Source: JAGKXC01 sp964554385 (GTDB taxonomy: Bacteria; Bacteroidota; Bacteroidia; NS11-12g; UBA955). From it: a stretch of DNA of 27,440 bases. Both the position numbers and the translations under genes were made by a program. The notes beneath the pieces were generated by a model. That model ran no database searches. It worked only from the letters and a program-made list of their open reading frames with translations, and had not been told where the DNA came from. Positions 1 to 10,600 of the stretch are shown here, piece after piece; position 1 is the first letter of the stretch; each line of letters begins with the position of its first letter. The stretch is taken from contig CAZKOM010000021.1 of NCBI GenBank assembly GCA_964554385.1, positions 1 through 27,440 on the forward strand, in the 5' to 3' direction.

Positions 1-2318
1 GCTTGATTATTGGCGGTATTTAACTGATTTTGCAAATCTGCAACACGAGCATCGCAGGCTGATTTTTGTTTTTCTAATTCCAACAATTTACGCTCTACAT
101 CCAGCAATTTCCTATCCTGTTCAACCGCTTTTATTGTAGCATTTGATTCGGCTGATTTGGCTTTTGCTAAATCGGCAGCCAATTGTTGATTTTTCAACCG
201 TTCTACAGCCAACAAACTATCCAAAATTCTTGTTTGTTTATCGCAAGGAACTCCCTGAGATTTTTTAAGTCTATCAATTTCGGCTAACTGCTGATTTAAT
301 TTTGCAGTTATTCTTGCATTTTCTTCCGCTAAAGTAGTATTGGTTTTTTGCTGTGCATCCAATAACGCCTTGGTTTTAAATAACTCCGTTTGAAATGCTG
401 CTGCATCATTTTTACATTTTTCTTTTAGTGTTTCTAATTCGTTTTGGCAAGCAATCGCAGTATTTTTAGCATCAGCCGCTTTTTTATCTGCTTCCGTTGC
501 ACGGACTCTGGCTTCTGTTAATGCTATTTCTGCTGCTGTTTTTGCTTTTAACGCTTCTGTTTTTGCCGTTTCACATGCTTGCAGTTTTTTCAGTGCCTCC
601 GTTGGTGCAGGAACGGGATCTTTAATTCTGATAGTATCGCGAATGGTAATTGTGTCGCGTTTTAATTTCTCTACGAAAACGGTATCCGTTTTTGTGGGTC
701 TATTAAATTCTTCTTCTGGAGTAATCATTACACTATCAGAAACTGCAGCAGCTGTATCCCAACCATAAGGATCCTCTCTTTCGTAATACGACCAATTTTT
801 TCCGCAATCTCCTATGCGAGAGCGCAGAGCCACATAAAATGAGCCGCTGTTGATGCCATCTCGACTTGCCGCTTTACCCAATCCTGCTAGATCATTAGTA
901 CCAATGGTAAAAGCACCATATCGTACATATGCACCAATCATGGCTTGTTCATAATTATCGCCTAACGCCGTCATGGGAAAGCCGTATTCAATTTTTTGCG
1001 ATTCGTATCGCGGAATTACAGAGAAGTAGGAAGTTCGTCTTAGACCAGGAGCGTCCTCCGGTTTAATGTTTCTGGTTAAATGAGAAGATACATGCCAATT
1101 TGAATTAAATCGAAAATCGAATGTAAAATTCAACGCTGCAGGTGTATAAGTAACAAAGTTGCTAGCATTCTCCACATTCATTGCTGGACCTCCAATTCCT
1201 ACTTGTTGAAACACTGAATTATCGAGTGCCATGATTTTATTTTCTACTGCAGTGTTGTTATGAGACGGATCATTCACCATAAAAATAGAATCAATTCGCC
1301 AATTTTGGCTGCGATTCATCCCTTTGATAATTCGAGCCTCCCCATCATAGGAAATGAAACCCACATCCGACAAGCTTACCCCAAATTTCCAACGGGGCAT
1401 CATAAATTTATCTTTATCACAATTTGAACCTAAAGTTGAAGGCCATGAAGTGGGAATTTTAGGTCTTGATTCATAAATAAACCCTAAATCCATACCTGCT
1501 CCAGCGCCATAGCTGTAATCAAATTTCATCCCCCAAGGTCTTGCCAGTGTATTGGCAACGGAGGTTGGATCACTGAACTGAAAATTACCTTCAAATGCAT
1601 TGATGTTCACTGAATATGGATCTTGTATGGTGTAATCTAACTTAGTGCCGTTTAAGCTCATAGAACCATTGCCAATTAGAAGTTTGGCCGTGGCCCCCCA
1701 TCGCCATCCACCGCCTTCAATCTTATCGTTCTTATCCATGGCATAGGAACCAAAACCCATGTAATATTCTTGGTATTTTTCAGTATTGAAAGAAAATGGA
1801 CCTGTTTCGAAGGATTTACCTGTATTTTGGGCAAGAAACGTTCTGCCAGAAGCAATAATATTCCCCAAATCGGCACTTAATCCATTTACTGAATATCCGG
1901 AGACACCTCTAAAACCAAAGGTTAATCCTGCTACCCTATCTAAAGGAACAGTCATTGAAAATCCATACGATTCATTCAAATAATTAATTTCCAATGGACC
2001 TTGCAATCCCGCGGTTGGGGTCCCCCATCTTCCCAACTGTTTGTATGGAGCCCCCTGCTGCATAAAATTATTACTGTACTGGATTGAATTTCCATACCAG
2101 TTTATAAATAATTGTTTATGTAAGGGAGAACGGATTTCTGCTGGGTTCAAAAATTGTCCATAAGGCTGATTGTAATCACTAGTAACCAAACCCAATGGAC
2201 GTTGAGCATAAGCAGTTATTGAATTTAACAATAGGAAAACCAATACCCAAGACTTTAAATTTCTGAAAATCTGATAATTGGAATTAAAAAATTGATTGGG
2301 GGTAATTAATCTATTCAT
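1..2318 (-). CDS. Secreted/outer-membrane protein with barrel-like N-terminal part and long coiled coil (3' end outside window)
   Basis: The frame is open from ATG at 2318 to the window edge (772 codons), so the C-terminus is missing. Residues 1-39 form a signal peptide with a long basic lead, a hydrophobic core (WVLVFLLLNSITAYA) and a cut after AYAQ. Residues about 40-530 are rich in Gly, Asn and aromatics with alternating strands, resembling the Bacteroidota DUF5723/PorV-like outer-membrane barrels; that family link is from memory. Residues 553-563 read DTITIRDTIRI, a linker type often seen in Bacteroidota envelope proteins. From about 572 onward there is a continuous Ala/Lys/Glu/Leu coiled coil with several Cys. 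A barrel followed by a long coiled coil would fit an anchor reaching into the periplasm or binding partners, but this is inference. A promoter-like sequence lies just upstream, and the gene is divergent from sppA. The CDS is certain; the function is unknown. Confidence 0.85.
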   Translation of the reverse strand, partial: MNRLITPNQFFNSNYQIFRNLKSWVLVFLLLNSITAYAQRPLGLVTSDYNQPYGQFLNPAEIRSPLHKQLFINWYGNSIQYSNNFMQQGAPYKQLGRWGTPTAGLQGPLEINYLNESYGFSMTVPLDRVAGLTFGFRGVSGYSVNGLSADLGNIIASGRTFLAQNTGKSFETGPFSFNTEKYQEYYMGFGSYAMDKNDKIEGGGWRWGATAKLLIGNGSMSLNGTKLDYTIQDPYSVNINAFEGNFQFSDPTSVANTLARPWGMKFDYSYGAGAGMDLGFIYESRPKIPTSWPSTLGSNCDKDKFMMPRWKFGVSLSDVGFISYDGEARIIKGMNRSQNWRIDSIFMVNDPSHNNTAVENKIMALDNSVFQQVGIGGPAMNVENASNFVTYTPAALNFTFDFRFNSNWHVSSHLTRNIKPEDAPGLRRTSYFSVIPRYESQKIEYGFPMTALGDNYEQAMIGAYVRYGAFTIGTNDLAGLGKAASRDGINSGSFYVALRSRIGDCGKNWSYYEREDPYGWDTAAAVSDSVMITPEEEFNRPTKTDTVFVEKLKRDTITIRDTIRIKDPVPAPTEALKKLQACETAKTEALKAKTAAEIALTEARVRATEADKKAADAKNTAIACQNELETLKEKCKNDAAAFQTELFKTKALLDAQQKTNTTLAEENARITAKLNQQLAEIDRLKKSQGVPCDKQTRILDSLLAVERLKNQQLAADLAKAKSAESNATIKAVEQDRKLLDVERKLLELEKQKSACDARVADLQNQLNTANNQ

Positions 2319-2328
2319 GATTTAACTA

Positions 2329-2358
2329 AAAATATACCATTGACAAGGTTCGTGCCAA
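2329..2358 (-). promoter_or_regulatory. Putative promoter of the barrel/coiled-coil gene
   Basis: On the minus strand a TTG (2358-2356) is followed, after 19 bases, by TATATTTT (2336-2329), one base off the Bacteroidota -7 consensus TAnnTTTG. The spacing fits the known TTG-N19-21-TAnnTTTG layout. Only 10 bases separate the element from the ATG at 2318, so the leader would be very short. Confidence 0.5.
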
Positions 2359-2462
2359 CGTTCAAAATTGCGATATTTTTTCCAATTGATTAACAGTGAT
2401 TAGAAATTATTACGTGAATCCGTCCTTTCGTCTTGAATTAATTTGATTTAGCCGACAATAGA

Positions 2463-2494
2463 TTGACTATTTGATAACGTTAACCTTACATTTG
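2463..2494 (+). promoter_or_regulatory. Putative sppA promoter (TTGAC-N19-TACATTTG)
   Basis: TTG (2463-2465, read as TTGAC) lies 21 bases before TACATTTG (2487-2494), an exact match to the Bacteroidota -7 consensus TAnnTTTG. The ATG of sppA is 11 bases after the element, so the expected 5' leader is only a few bases long. No Shine-Dalgarno sequence is present. Confidence 0.65.
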
Positions 2495-2505
2495 TACGGC
2501 TCCTT

Positions 2506-4290
2506 ATGAAAACATTTTTAAAGTACTTCTTTACAGGTCTTGGCGGTTACATACTAGGTATTATCACTGTAATTGCAATAGTTGGTGGAATTGTTTCAAG
2601 TTTAAGTGGTGGATTTAATTTTGGGAAATCTGAAAAATCCGAATTACAATCGGGCAGCATTTTGCATCTTAAACTAATTGGTAATGTTGCAGAACGCGTA
2701 GAATCAAATCCTTTAAACGATTTATTGGGCGAAGCCACAGGATCGCCTATGTCTGAGAATATTGGTTTAAATGAGATCCGCAATGGCCTGAAGAAAGCAG
2801 CAACGGATCCAATGGTTTCAGCAATTTATTTAGACTGTGGAATGTACGAAGGCGGATTGGCCACTGCCGAAGAAATTAGAACCGCCATTTTAGCATTTCG
2901 AAAAAGTAATAAATCCGTATTCGCCTATGGTACTATTTTTACAGAAACAGGCTATTACATCGCCACTGCGGCGGACCAAATTTTCATGCATCCGCAAGGG
3001 ATGATAGATTTCAATGGTTTATCGTCTCGATTTGTTATGTATAAGGGCCTTTTTGACAAATTGGGAGTAGAGTTCCAAGTATTCCGTGCAGGGAAATATA
3101 AAAGTGCTGTAGAACCTTATATTCAAAAAGAATTATCCGAAAATAATAAAGAACAAATCAAACGCTATATCGAATTGTTATATCGATATCAAATTAAAAA
3201 TATCGCACTTGCTCGAAATTTAGATTATAACCAATTGTGGGACAAGGCATTGTCAGGAACTATTCAAATGCCTGCCGATGCCGTAAATGCCAAGCTCATT
3301 GACGGTTTAGCGTATCAAGATCAACAAACATATAAGCAGCATAACAAAAAAGGGAAAATAGCATTTGACGATGAGAAACTATATTCATTTGCTACTTATG
3401 CAAAAGACGTGGATCCGTATGCATATTCGGAAAATAAAATTGCTGTAATCTATGCTGTTGGTGAAATAGTACCCGGTAAACAAGATCCATTTTCTGGTAT
3501 TGGAAGTGAATCGTTCATTGAGTCCTTAAAAAAAGCAAGAAAAGATAAATCCATCAAAGCCATTGTAATTCGAGTAAACAGCCCAGGAGGTAGCGCCTTG
3601 GCTTCGGATGAAATTGCAAGAGAAATTGAATTGTGTAAAAAAGAAAAACCGCTTATTGCGAGTTATGGCGATGTTTCAGCTAGCGGCGGTTACTATTTAA
3701 GTTGTGTTGCCGATAGCATCGTTGCCCTTCCCAACACTATTACTGGTTCCATCGGTGTATTTGCGTTATTAACGAATGTCTCTGATTTATTCTCGAATAA
3801 ATTGGGGTTGTCTTACGAAACGGTTGATTTAGGTACTATGTCGGCTGGTTTTAGACCGGACAGACCATTAAATGAAATGGAATCTGCGTTCATGCAAAGA
3901 ACCATTGATAGCATTTATGACGATTTTTTAAGCATTGTGAGCAGAGGTAGAAAATTGAACCGAACTGCCGTAGAAAATCTTGCTCAAGGGCATGTTTACA
4001 CGGCTGAGGACGCAAAGGAATTGGGATTGGTAGATATATTAGGTGGGCTAGATAGAGCAATCCTATCAGCTGCGCGTAAGGCTAAATTAACTGAGTACCG
4101 CGTTGTTGAGTTACCTAAAAAAGAAGATGCCATCTCGAAACTTCTTAATACCAATAAATCTAGCGACGAACAAGCCGAGAAAATAGCGGCTAAGTTGGGA
4201 ATTAGCACAAGACAACTCAAAGATTTTCAAAACCTTATCAAACTTACTGGTCCGCAAGCCTATTTCCCTTTATCGGTAGAATTCCGTTAA
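2506..4290 (+). CDS. sppA: Signal peptide peptidase SppA, 67K type (protease IV)
   Basis: SppA is a membrane-anchored serine protease of family S49 that degrades signal peptides left in the membrane after secretion. The 594-aa length fits the long form with two tandem ClpP-like domains. Residues about 8-32 are one transmembrane segment. The N-terminal domain carries the catalytic lysine K199 in GKYKSAVEP (E. coli K209). The C-terminal domain carries the nucleophile S393 in DVSASGGYY (E. coli S409), followed by the typical TGSIGVFA stretch. Both halves of the Ser-Lys dyad are intact, so the enzyme should be active. The gene is monocistronic by position: it is divergent from the upstream gene and 85 bases from the TetR gene. 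The start is supported by the membrane segment and by the promoter 11 bases upstream. Confidence 0.96.
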   Translation: MKTFLKYFFTGLGGYILGIITVIAIVGGIVSSLSGGFNFGKSEKSELQSGSILHLKLIGNVAERVESNPLNDLLGEATGSPMSENIGLNEIRNGLKKAATDPMVSAIYLDCGMYEGGLATAEEIRTAILAFRKSNKSVFAYGTIFTETGYYIATAADQIFMHPQGMIDFNGLSSRFVMYKGLFDKLGVEFQVFRAGKYKSAVEPYIQKELSENNKEQIKRYIELLYRYQIKNIALARNLDYNQLWDKALSGTIQMPADAVNAKLIDGLAYQDQQTYKQHNKKGKIAFDDEKLYSFATYAKDVDPYAYSENKIAVIYAVGEIVPGKQDPFSGIGSESFIESLKKARKDKSIKAIVIRVNSPGGSALASDEIAREIELCKKEKPLIASYGDVSASGGYYLSCVADSIVALPNTITGSIGVFALLTNVSDLFSNKLGLSYETVDLGTMSAGFRPDRPLNEMESAFMQRTIDSIYDDFLSIVSRGRKLNRTAVENLAQGHVYTAEDAKELGLVDILGGLDRAILSAARKAKLTEYRVVELPKKEDAISKLLNTNKSSDEQAEKIAAKLGISTRQLKDFQNLIKLTGPQAYFPLSVEFR

Positions 4291-4342
4291 TCGTCGATTA
4301 TCCCCCACCAAGGAAACTTTAATCGTATCCATAGTTTCCAAC

Positions 4343-4365
4343 GTGTTAAAAAAACACTAATTTCG
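4343..4365 (+). promoter_or_regulatory. Putative promoter and small inverted repeat before the TetR-efflux operon
   Basis: TAATTTCG (4358-4365) is one base from the TAnnTTTG -7 element and lies 10 bases before the ATG at 4376. Directly in front is a short inverted repeat, GTGTT (4343-4347) and AACAC (4353-4357), with an A-only spacer. TetR-family repressors often bind palindromes over their own promoter, so this is a candidate operator, but five-base arms are weak evidence. Confidence 0.35.
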
Positions 4366-4375
4366 CGGGGCGATT

Positions 4376-5014
4376 ATGGAATTAATGGTACGTATTCAAC
4401 AAACAGCAGACCGATTATTTCATCGGTTTGGAATTCGTAGCGTCACCATGGATGATGTGGCTAAGGAAATTTCAGTTTCTAAAAAAACAATTTACAGTTG
4501 CTTTAGGGATAAAAACGAATTGGTCTTAAGCATCATCAACGAACATGTAAAGGAAAACGATGACCAAATCAACACGATTGTGGAATCGGAATCTAACCCA
4601 ATCAAACGATTTGCACAGATTGCTGCGTATATAATCCAACGTCATAATCAGCTAAATCCCGCCTTAATTAACGATCTAAAAAAATACCATCCCGAAGCAT
4701 ACGAAAAGATTTCAAGATTTAGGGAAGAAAAGGTAATCATGCATGTAATGCGTAGTATTTCTGATGGTAGAAAACAAGGTTTGTTTCGTACAGATTTCAA
4801 TGACATTGTTATTGCTCATGCGTTTAGTGCATTAACATTTGCCATTTTCGAAAGTGAATCCTTGGCGGCGTTAAATATCGACCATAAGATATCCGTGGTT
4901 GAAATTATTAAATATCATTTGCGTTCCATATCTACGGTTTCGGGATTAGAAGAATTAGAAAAAGTAGAATGGCCAAACAACAATTCAACGACCGAGGATT
5001 TAAAACAGAATTAA
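4376..5014 (+). CDS. TetR/AcrR-family transcriptional regulator of the efflux operon
   Basis: This 212-aa protein has the TetR layout: an N-terminal three-helix DNA-binding domain (about residues 6-52) with ADRLFHRFGIRSVTMDDVA leading into the helix-turn-helix ISVSKKTIYSCFRDKNELV, then an all-helical ligand-binding and dimerisation domain of unrelated sequence. It is the first gene of a set with a TolC-like channel, a fusion protein and an RND pump, all on one strand with gaps of 11-23 bases. The simplest reading is a local repressor released by a pump substrate. ATG 4385 (M4) is an alternative start; 4376 is kept because it is the first ATG after the promoter-like element. The ligand cannot be predicted. 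Confidence 0.93.
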   Translation: MELMVRIQQTADRLFHRFGIRSVTMDDVAKEISVSKKTIYSCFRDKNELVLSIINEHVKENDDQINTIVESESNPIKRFAQIAAYIIQRHNQLNPALINDLKKYHPEAYEKISRFREEKVIMHVMRSISDGRKQGLFRTDFNDIVIAHAFSALTFAIFESESLAALNIDHKISVVEIIKYHLRSISTVSGLEELEKVEWPNNNSTTEDLKQN

Positions 5015-5037
5015 TTAAAAATAACACCAAAACATTC

Positions 5038-6426
5038 ATGAAACATATATTATTCACCATTGCTCTAGGAATTGCAGGACAAGCTTGGTCGCAGTCTGCT
5101 ACTCCTATGGCAACATCATCCGCGGAAATAAGTCCTCAAAAAATGGGCTTACGCGATGCTATTGCGTATGCTAAGGAGCACAATGCATCATTTCTAAATG
5201 CACAGAAAGATGTATTAATTAGCAAGGAAACCGTAAAACAGACCGTAGCTGCTGGTATGCCGCAGGTATCTGCTTCTGCTGGATTTCAACAGTTTTTAAC
5301 CGTTCCGGGTTCTTGGATTAAGAATTTCGTGGAGCAACCCGGTGCTCCTGATTTTATTTTCTTAAAATTCCAGCAAGAATTTACATCCAATGCCACCTTG
5401 GGAGTAAATCAATTATTATGGGATGGAACTTATATGGTGGGTCTTCAGGCTACTCAACAATTCTTGAATATGAGTAAATTGGCTGAAGCAAAAACTCTTC
5501 GCGACCTTGAGAACAACATTACTAAATCCTACATCACCGCAGTAAGTACCCAAAAAAATTTGGCATTAATTGAAGCCAATTTGGTATTATTAGAACGCAG
5601 CTTATTTGAAGTACAAGCTCTTAGGAAAGAAGGCTTTGCTGAACAGTTAGATGTAGAGCGATTGGAACTTAATGTTTCTAATTTAAAACTTCAAAAAGAA
5701 AAATTGGCAAATGCGGTATTGCTTACTCGAAACATATTAAAAATGCAAATGGGAATGCCCATGGAAAATTCTTTAGAGTTAGCTGATGATTTAGAAGCAT
5801 TAGAAGCAGCAATATCGATAACCGACGCGGAAGTTGCTACATTTTCTGTGAATAATAGAATTGAAAATAGAATATTAGAACAAGCCATCACTTTAGGGAA
5901 ATTAGATCAAAAAAGATACAAGTACTCCTCTTTCCCAAGTCTGGTTGCTTTTTATCAACACCAAGAAAACACACAACGTCCTGAATTCAATTTCTTTAAA
6001 GGAAACTTACCTATCAATAACTCGTGGGTTCCATCGGATGTTTGGGGTTTAAGCTTACGAGTTCCCATTTATGGTGGAGGTGCTACGCGATCTAAAATTC
6101 GTGAAACCGAATTAAAAATTGCAAAGGCTCAAAACGACTTAAATAATTTCCAACGCTACGCAACCATGGAATACGAGAACAGTAAAAATTCCTATTTGCA
6201 AAATTTACAGGCGGTAATTATTCAAAAGCAAAATGTGCAACTAGCGGAGAAGATCTATGCTAAAAGCATGACAAAGTTTCGTGAAGGTGTGGGTAGTACC
6301 TTAGAAATTACTCAGGCAGAAACTGAATTAAGAACTGCAAATAATTCCTATTTAAACGCATTATACGATTTAGTAAATTCAAAAATCGACCTTAAAAACG
6401 CTATTGGTCAAAGCGTACAACCATAA
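5038..6426 (+). CDS. TolC-family outer-membrane efflux channel
   Basis: This is the outer-membrane exit duct of the tripartite pump encoded with the next two genes. The open frame extends upstream to an ATG at 4969, inside tetR, but ATG 5038 is the better start: it gives the clean signal peptide MKHILFTIALGIAGQAWSQ and removes 23 hydrophilic residues and a 46-base overlap with tetR. The mature 440-residue protein shows the two repeats of the OEP fold. Helices beginning MGLRDAIAYAKEHNASFLNA lead into strands with VNQLLWDG, and the second half has LRVPIYGGG before the last coiled-coil helices ending FREGVGSTLEITQAETEL. These are typical TolC-repeat ends. It starts 23 bases after tetR and stops 11 bases before the fusion-protein gene. 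Confidence 0.95.
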   Translation: MKHILFTIALGIAGQAWSQSATPMATSSAEISPQKMGLRDAIAYAKEHNASFLNAQKDVLISKETVKQTVAAGMPQVSASAGFQQFLTVPGSWIKNFVEQPGAPDFIFLKFQQEFTSNATLGVNQLLWDGTYMVGLQATQQFLNMSKLAEAKTLRDLENNITKSYITAVSTQKNLALIEANLVLLERSLFEVQALRKEGFAEQLDVERLELNVSNLKLQKEKLANAVLLTRNILKMQMGMPMENSLELADDLEALEAAISITDAEVATFSVNNRIENRILEQAITLGKLDQKRYKYSSFPSLVAFYQHQENTQRPEFNFFKGNLPINNSWVPSDVWGLSLRVPIYGGGATRSKIRETELKIAKAQNDLNNFQRYATMEYENSKNSYLQNLQAVIIQKQNVQLAEKIYAKSMTKFREGVGSTLEITQAETELRTANNSYLNALYDLVNSKIDLKNAIGQSVQP

Positions 6427-6437
6427 ACTATAATTCA

Positions 6438-7598
6438 ATGAAAAACATAGCATATATATCATTAATCGCTGCGGGTTTAACCCTTAGTGCCTGTGGTGGT
6501 GAATCAGGAAGTAAATCAGATAAACAAGCCCAATTAGAAAAACTAAAAAAGGAATTAAACGGCTTAGAGACGAAAACAATAAAGCTTAAGGATGAAATTT
6601 CTATTTTAGAAAAGGAATTGGGTCAATCCGATGCAGGATCCAATAGTAAATTAGTAGAAATTGAAACTGCAAAGCCATCCAATTTCTCAAGTTATATAGT
6701 TTTAGAAGGGGTGGCAGATGCAGATCAAAGCACCATTGCAACGGCTAAACTTCCTGGTACGGTTACGGCAGTTTTAGTTCAACCCGGTGCTTCTGTAAAA
6801 GCGGGTCAAATTTTAGCTAAAATAGATAACAGCGCAATTAGCCAAGGTAGAGCTGAATTGGAGAATAGATTGGTTTTTGCCAATACCGTTTTTGACAAAC
6901 AAAAGAGACTTTGGGAAAGTGGAATTGGCACCGAGATTCAATATCTAACCGCAAAAAATCAAAAAGAAGCCTTGGAAAAAAGCCTAGCGACATTGGACGC
7001 TCAAATTGATATGTACTACATTAAATCCCCTATCGCGGGTACCATTGAAAGTGTGGATTTACGTGTAGGTCAAACCGCAGCACCAGGGATTCCTGCTTTT
7101 AGAGTTGTAAACATGAGCAACATTAAGGTAACTACTGAAGTTGCGGAAACCTACTCTAAAAAAATTAAAACCGGGGATAATGTTCAAATTCAATTCCCAA
7201 GTATTCAGAAAACGGTAGACTCTAGAGTTTCATTTGCTTCAAAATTCATCGACCCAATGAATAGGACCTTCAAAGTAGAAGTGCGTTTGGGTGCCATTGA
7301 AAATTTGAAACCAAACATGGTTGCTAAAATTAAAATTACTGATTATCAAGCGAAAAATGCAATCAGTGTTCCTACCAATGCCATTCAACGTACCGAAACT
7401 GGAGAATTTGTTATGGTAGCTGAATTAAATAACGCTAAAGAATTTGTTGCTAAAAAACGTCAGATCGTTAGCGGAAAATCCAGCGACGGAAGAACGGAAA
7501 TTCTATCTGGTTTAAAAGAATCGGATGCGGTTATTGTTGTTGGTTTCCAAGAACTTAACGAAGGACAGATTGTATCTGGACCTTGGGTTAAAGGGTAA
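6438..7598 (+). CDS. RND efflux periplasmic adaptor (membrane fusion protein), lipoprotein
   Basis: This 386-aa adaptor links the inner-membrane pump to the TolC channel. A lipobox LSAC puts the lipidated cysteine at residue 19. Residues about 29-64 form an extra coiled coil right after the lipid anchor. The biotinyl-lipoyl half-motif runs over about 95-125 (GTVTAVLVQPGASVKAGQIL); an alpha-hairpin follows at about 128-190, and the second lipoyl half contains SPIAGTIESVDLRVGQ. Beta-barrel and membrane-proximal domains occupy the remainder (VPTNAIQRTETGEFVMV). This is the HlyD/AcrA order. The gene sits 11 bases after the TolC gene and 11 bases before the pump gene, so co-translation is likely. 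Confidence 0.95.
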   Translation: MKNIAYISLIAAGLTLSACGGESGSKSDKQAQLEKLKKELNGLETKTIKLKDEISILEKELGQSDAGSNSKLVEIETAKPSNFSSYIVLEGVADADQSTIATAKLPGTVTAVLVQPGASVKAGQILAKIDNSAISQGRAELENRLVFANTVFDKQKRLWESGIGTEIQYLTAKNQKEALEKSLATLDAQIDMYYIKSPIAGTIESVDLRVGQTAAPGIPAFRVVNMSNIKVTTEVAETYSKKIKTGDNVQIQFPSIQKTVDSRVSFASKFIDPMNRTFKVEVRLGAIENLKPNMVAKIKITDYQAKNAISVPTNAIQRTETGEFVMVAELNNAKEFVAKKRQIVSGKSSDGRTEILSGLKESDAVIVVGFQELNEGQIVSGPWVKG

Positions 7599-7609
7599 TA
7601 ATTACCATT

Positions 7610-10600
7610 ATGAGTAAATTTAATTTTAAAGAGTTTAAGCCCACCAGTTGGTCAATTGACAATAAGACCAGCATATATATTCTTGCCCTATTTATTTCTC
7701 TTGCCGGTATTATTTCCTACAATAAATTACCCAAGGAGAAATTCCCAGATATCGTTATTCCTACAATCATTGTTCAAACTGTTTATCCAGGGTCCTCCCC
7801 TACAGATATTGAGAATTTGATTACCAAGCCGTTAGAGAAAAAAATCAAATCTATCAGTGGAGTAAAAAAACTCAAAAGCATGAACGTACAAGATTTTAGC
7901 GTTATTACGGTAGAATTTGAAACCAATGTTAAAGTAGACGAAGCAAAGAGGAAGGTTAAAGACGAGGTAGATAAGGCAAGAACCGATTTACCTACTGACT
8001 TAAAATCCGATCCAGCGGTTGTTGAAGTGAATTTCAGCGATTTACCCGTGATGTACATTAACATTTCCGGGGAATACGAATTGCAATCCTTAAAAAAATA
8101 CGCTGAATTAGCAAAGGATAAGATTGAGAGTTTACCAAGTGTAACCCGTGTTGACATGGTAGGCGCCTTGGATAGAGAAATTCAAGTAAATTTAGACTTA
8201 ACGGCTATTGGTGCTGCCGGTATTACTATGGACGATGTTACCCGTGCTATCCAATATGAAAACATGCGTATATCCGGAGGTAATATCGACTTAGACAACA
8301 TGCAACGAAGTTTGGGTGTAAGTGGAGAATTCAAATCGGTAAGTGATATTGAAAATATCGTTATACGCAGTGGAACTGGCGCTACTTTATATTTAAAAGA
8401 TGTTGCAAAAGTGATTGACGGATTTAAAGAAAAAGAGAGTTACGCTCGATTGGAAGGTAACCCTGTAATAACTTTAAATATTGTAAAACGCGCTGGAGAG
8501 AATTTGATTGAAACCAGTGATAACTGTCGGAATATAATTGACGAATTACAAAAAAGCGGCAGTTATCCAAAAGACTTAAATGTTGTATTCACTGGAGATC
8601 AAAGTACTTCAACAAGAGTAACGGTACACGATTTAATTAATACCATCATCATTGGTTTCATTTTAGTAACATTAATTTTAATGTTCTTTATGGGAGCTAC
8701 CAATGCCATATTTGTTGGATTGAGCGTACCCCTTTCCTGTTTCGTTGCATTCTTGGTTATGCCTTCACTTGGGTTTAGTTTAAACATGATTGTGCTATTC
8801 TCATTCTTATTGGCTTTAGGTATCGTAGTTGACGATGCGATTGTTGTAATTGAAAATACACATCGAATATTCCACGAAGAAAAACTTCCCATTTCCGTTG
8901 CTGCTAAGAAAGCTGCCGGTGAAGTATTTATGCCGGTATTATCGGGAACCCTTACTACCCTAGCCCCGTTTGTGCCATTGGCCTTTTGGACAGGTATTGT
9001 TGGAAAATTCATGTTCTTCCTGCCGGTTACCTTGATAATTACCTTATTAGCCTCTTTATTGGTTGCTTATATTTTCAACCCAGTATTTGCTGTGGATTTC
9101 ATGGAAGATGAACATGCAGCTATTGATACAGAAAAAGAAAAGAGAGCATTTAAACGTACTAGCCTCATTTTTGCCGTTATTTCTGTTTTAGGTTATTTGG
9201 GCGGTGGACTTGGCTTAGGTAATTTATTGGTTTTCTTATACTTGATGTATGCTCTACACCATTTTTGGTTAAAGAATGTGATTAAAACGTTCCAAACTAA
9301 AACATGGCCATCATTTCAAGAGCGTTATAAGAATTTTGTAAGTTGGGTAATTGTTGGTAGCAGACCCATTTGGATGCTGTTGGGCACAATTGCTTTATTA
9401 GTGATTTCAGTTATTGTTACCATCATTCGTAAACCTGGGGTTGATTTCTTTCCTCAAGCGGAACCAAATTTTACATATGTGTATCTAACCTTACCCACAG
9501 GAACAAATGCCAAGTACACCGATAGTATGGTAAAAATTGCCGAAAAACGTGTTTTCGAGGTTATTGGAAAAAACAATCCCTTAGTTGAAAGTGTGATTTC
9601 CAACGTTGCCATAGGCGCTACCGACCCTAACAGCGGTGACAGAACTACCGCTAGCAATAAAGGAAAAATCACGGTTGCTTTTGTTGAATTTGCAAAACGT
9701 GAAGGTAGAAGTACCTCCGAAATGTTAAACCAGATTCGCAAAAAGATTGGTGTATTACCGGGATGTGATATTGTAGTTGAGCAAGAAAGAAACGGTCCAC
9801 CCGTTGGTAAAGCAATTAATATTGAAATTCGTGGTGATGAGTTTAATGATTTAGTGAATTCTGCTTCGGATCTAAAAGCTTACCTAAACAGTAAGAATAT
9901 TGCCGGCGTTGAGGAATTGAAAACTGATTTTGTAAGCAGCAAACCGGAAGTTACCATTGTGATCGACAGAGAAAGAGCCAATCGCTTGGGTATTAGCACT
10001 GCACAAATTGGAATGGCCATGCGTGGAAGTATTTATGGTACAGAAGCAAGTAAATTCAAAGATGCCAATGAAGATTATCCTATTATGGTGCGATTGAACG
10101 AAGAATCCGCAAACAATTTGGATGAATTGTTAAATATGAAGATCGTTTATCGCGATATGTTAATGGGTGGTAGAATCAGGCAAGTTCCATTAAGTGCGGT
10201 AGCATCGGCTACTTATACCAATACTTATGGTGCTATCAATCGATTAAACCAAAAAAGAGTTATCACACTTTCTTCCAATGTTTTAAAAGGATACGCCACC
10301 AACGAGGTTGTAGCAAACGTAGACAACGCAATTAAGCAATTTAAAAAATCGGAAAAAGTAGAAATTGAAATGACCGGTGAACAAGAGCAACAAAAAGAAA
10401 CTCAATCGTTCCTTGGCATTGCGATGCTAGCAAGTATCGGTTTGATCGTATTAATCCTAGTTACTCAGTTTAACTCAACAACCAAACCCTTGTTGATTTT
10501 ATCGGAAATATTCTTATCCATTATCGGTGTTTTACTTGGATTTGCCATATTTGATATGAACTTCTCTGTGGTAATGACGGGAATTGGTATCGTTGCTTTG

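Noticed and set aside
4969..5037. N-terminal extension of the TolC-like protein
   Set aside because: These 23 hydrophilic residues would sit before a complete signal peptide and overlap tetR; ATG 5038 is the better start.
8599..9012. Antisense open frames over the RND pump (also at 7783-8157, 9454-9741, 10465-10836)
   Set aside because: They are on the reverse of a well-supported gene, have no family-like sequence and follow from its codon bias.
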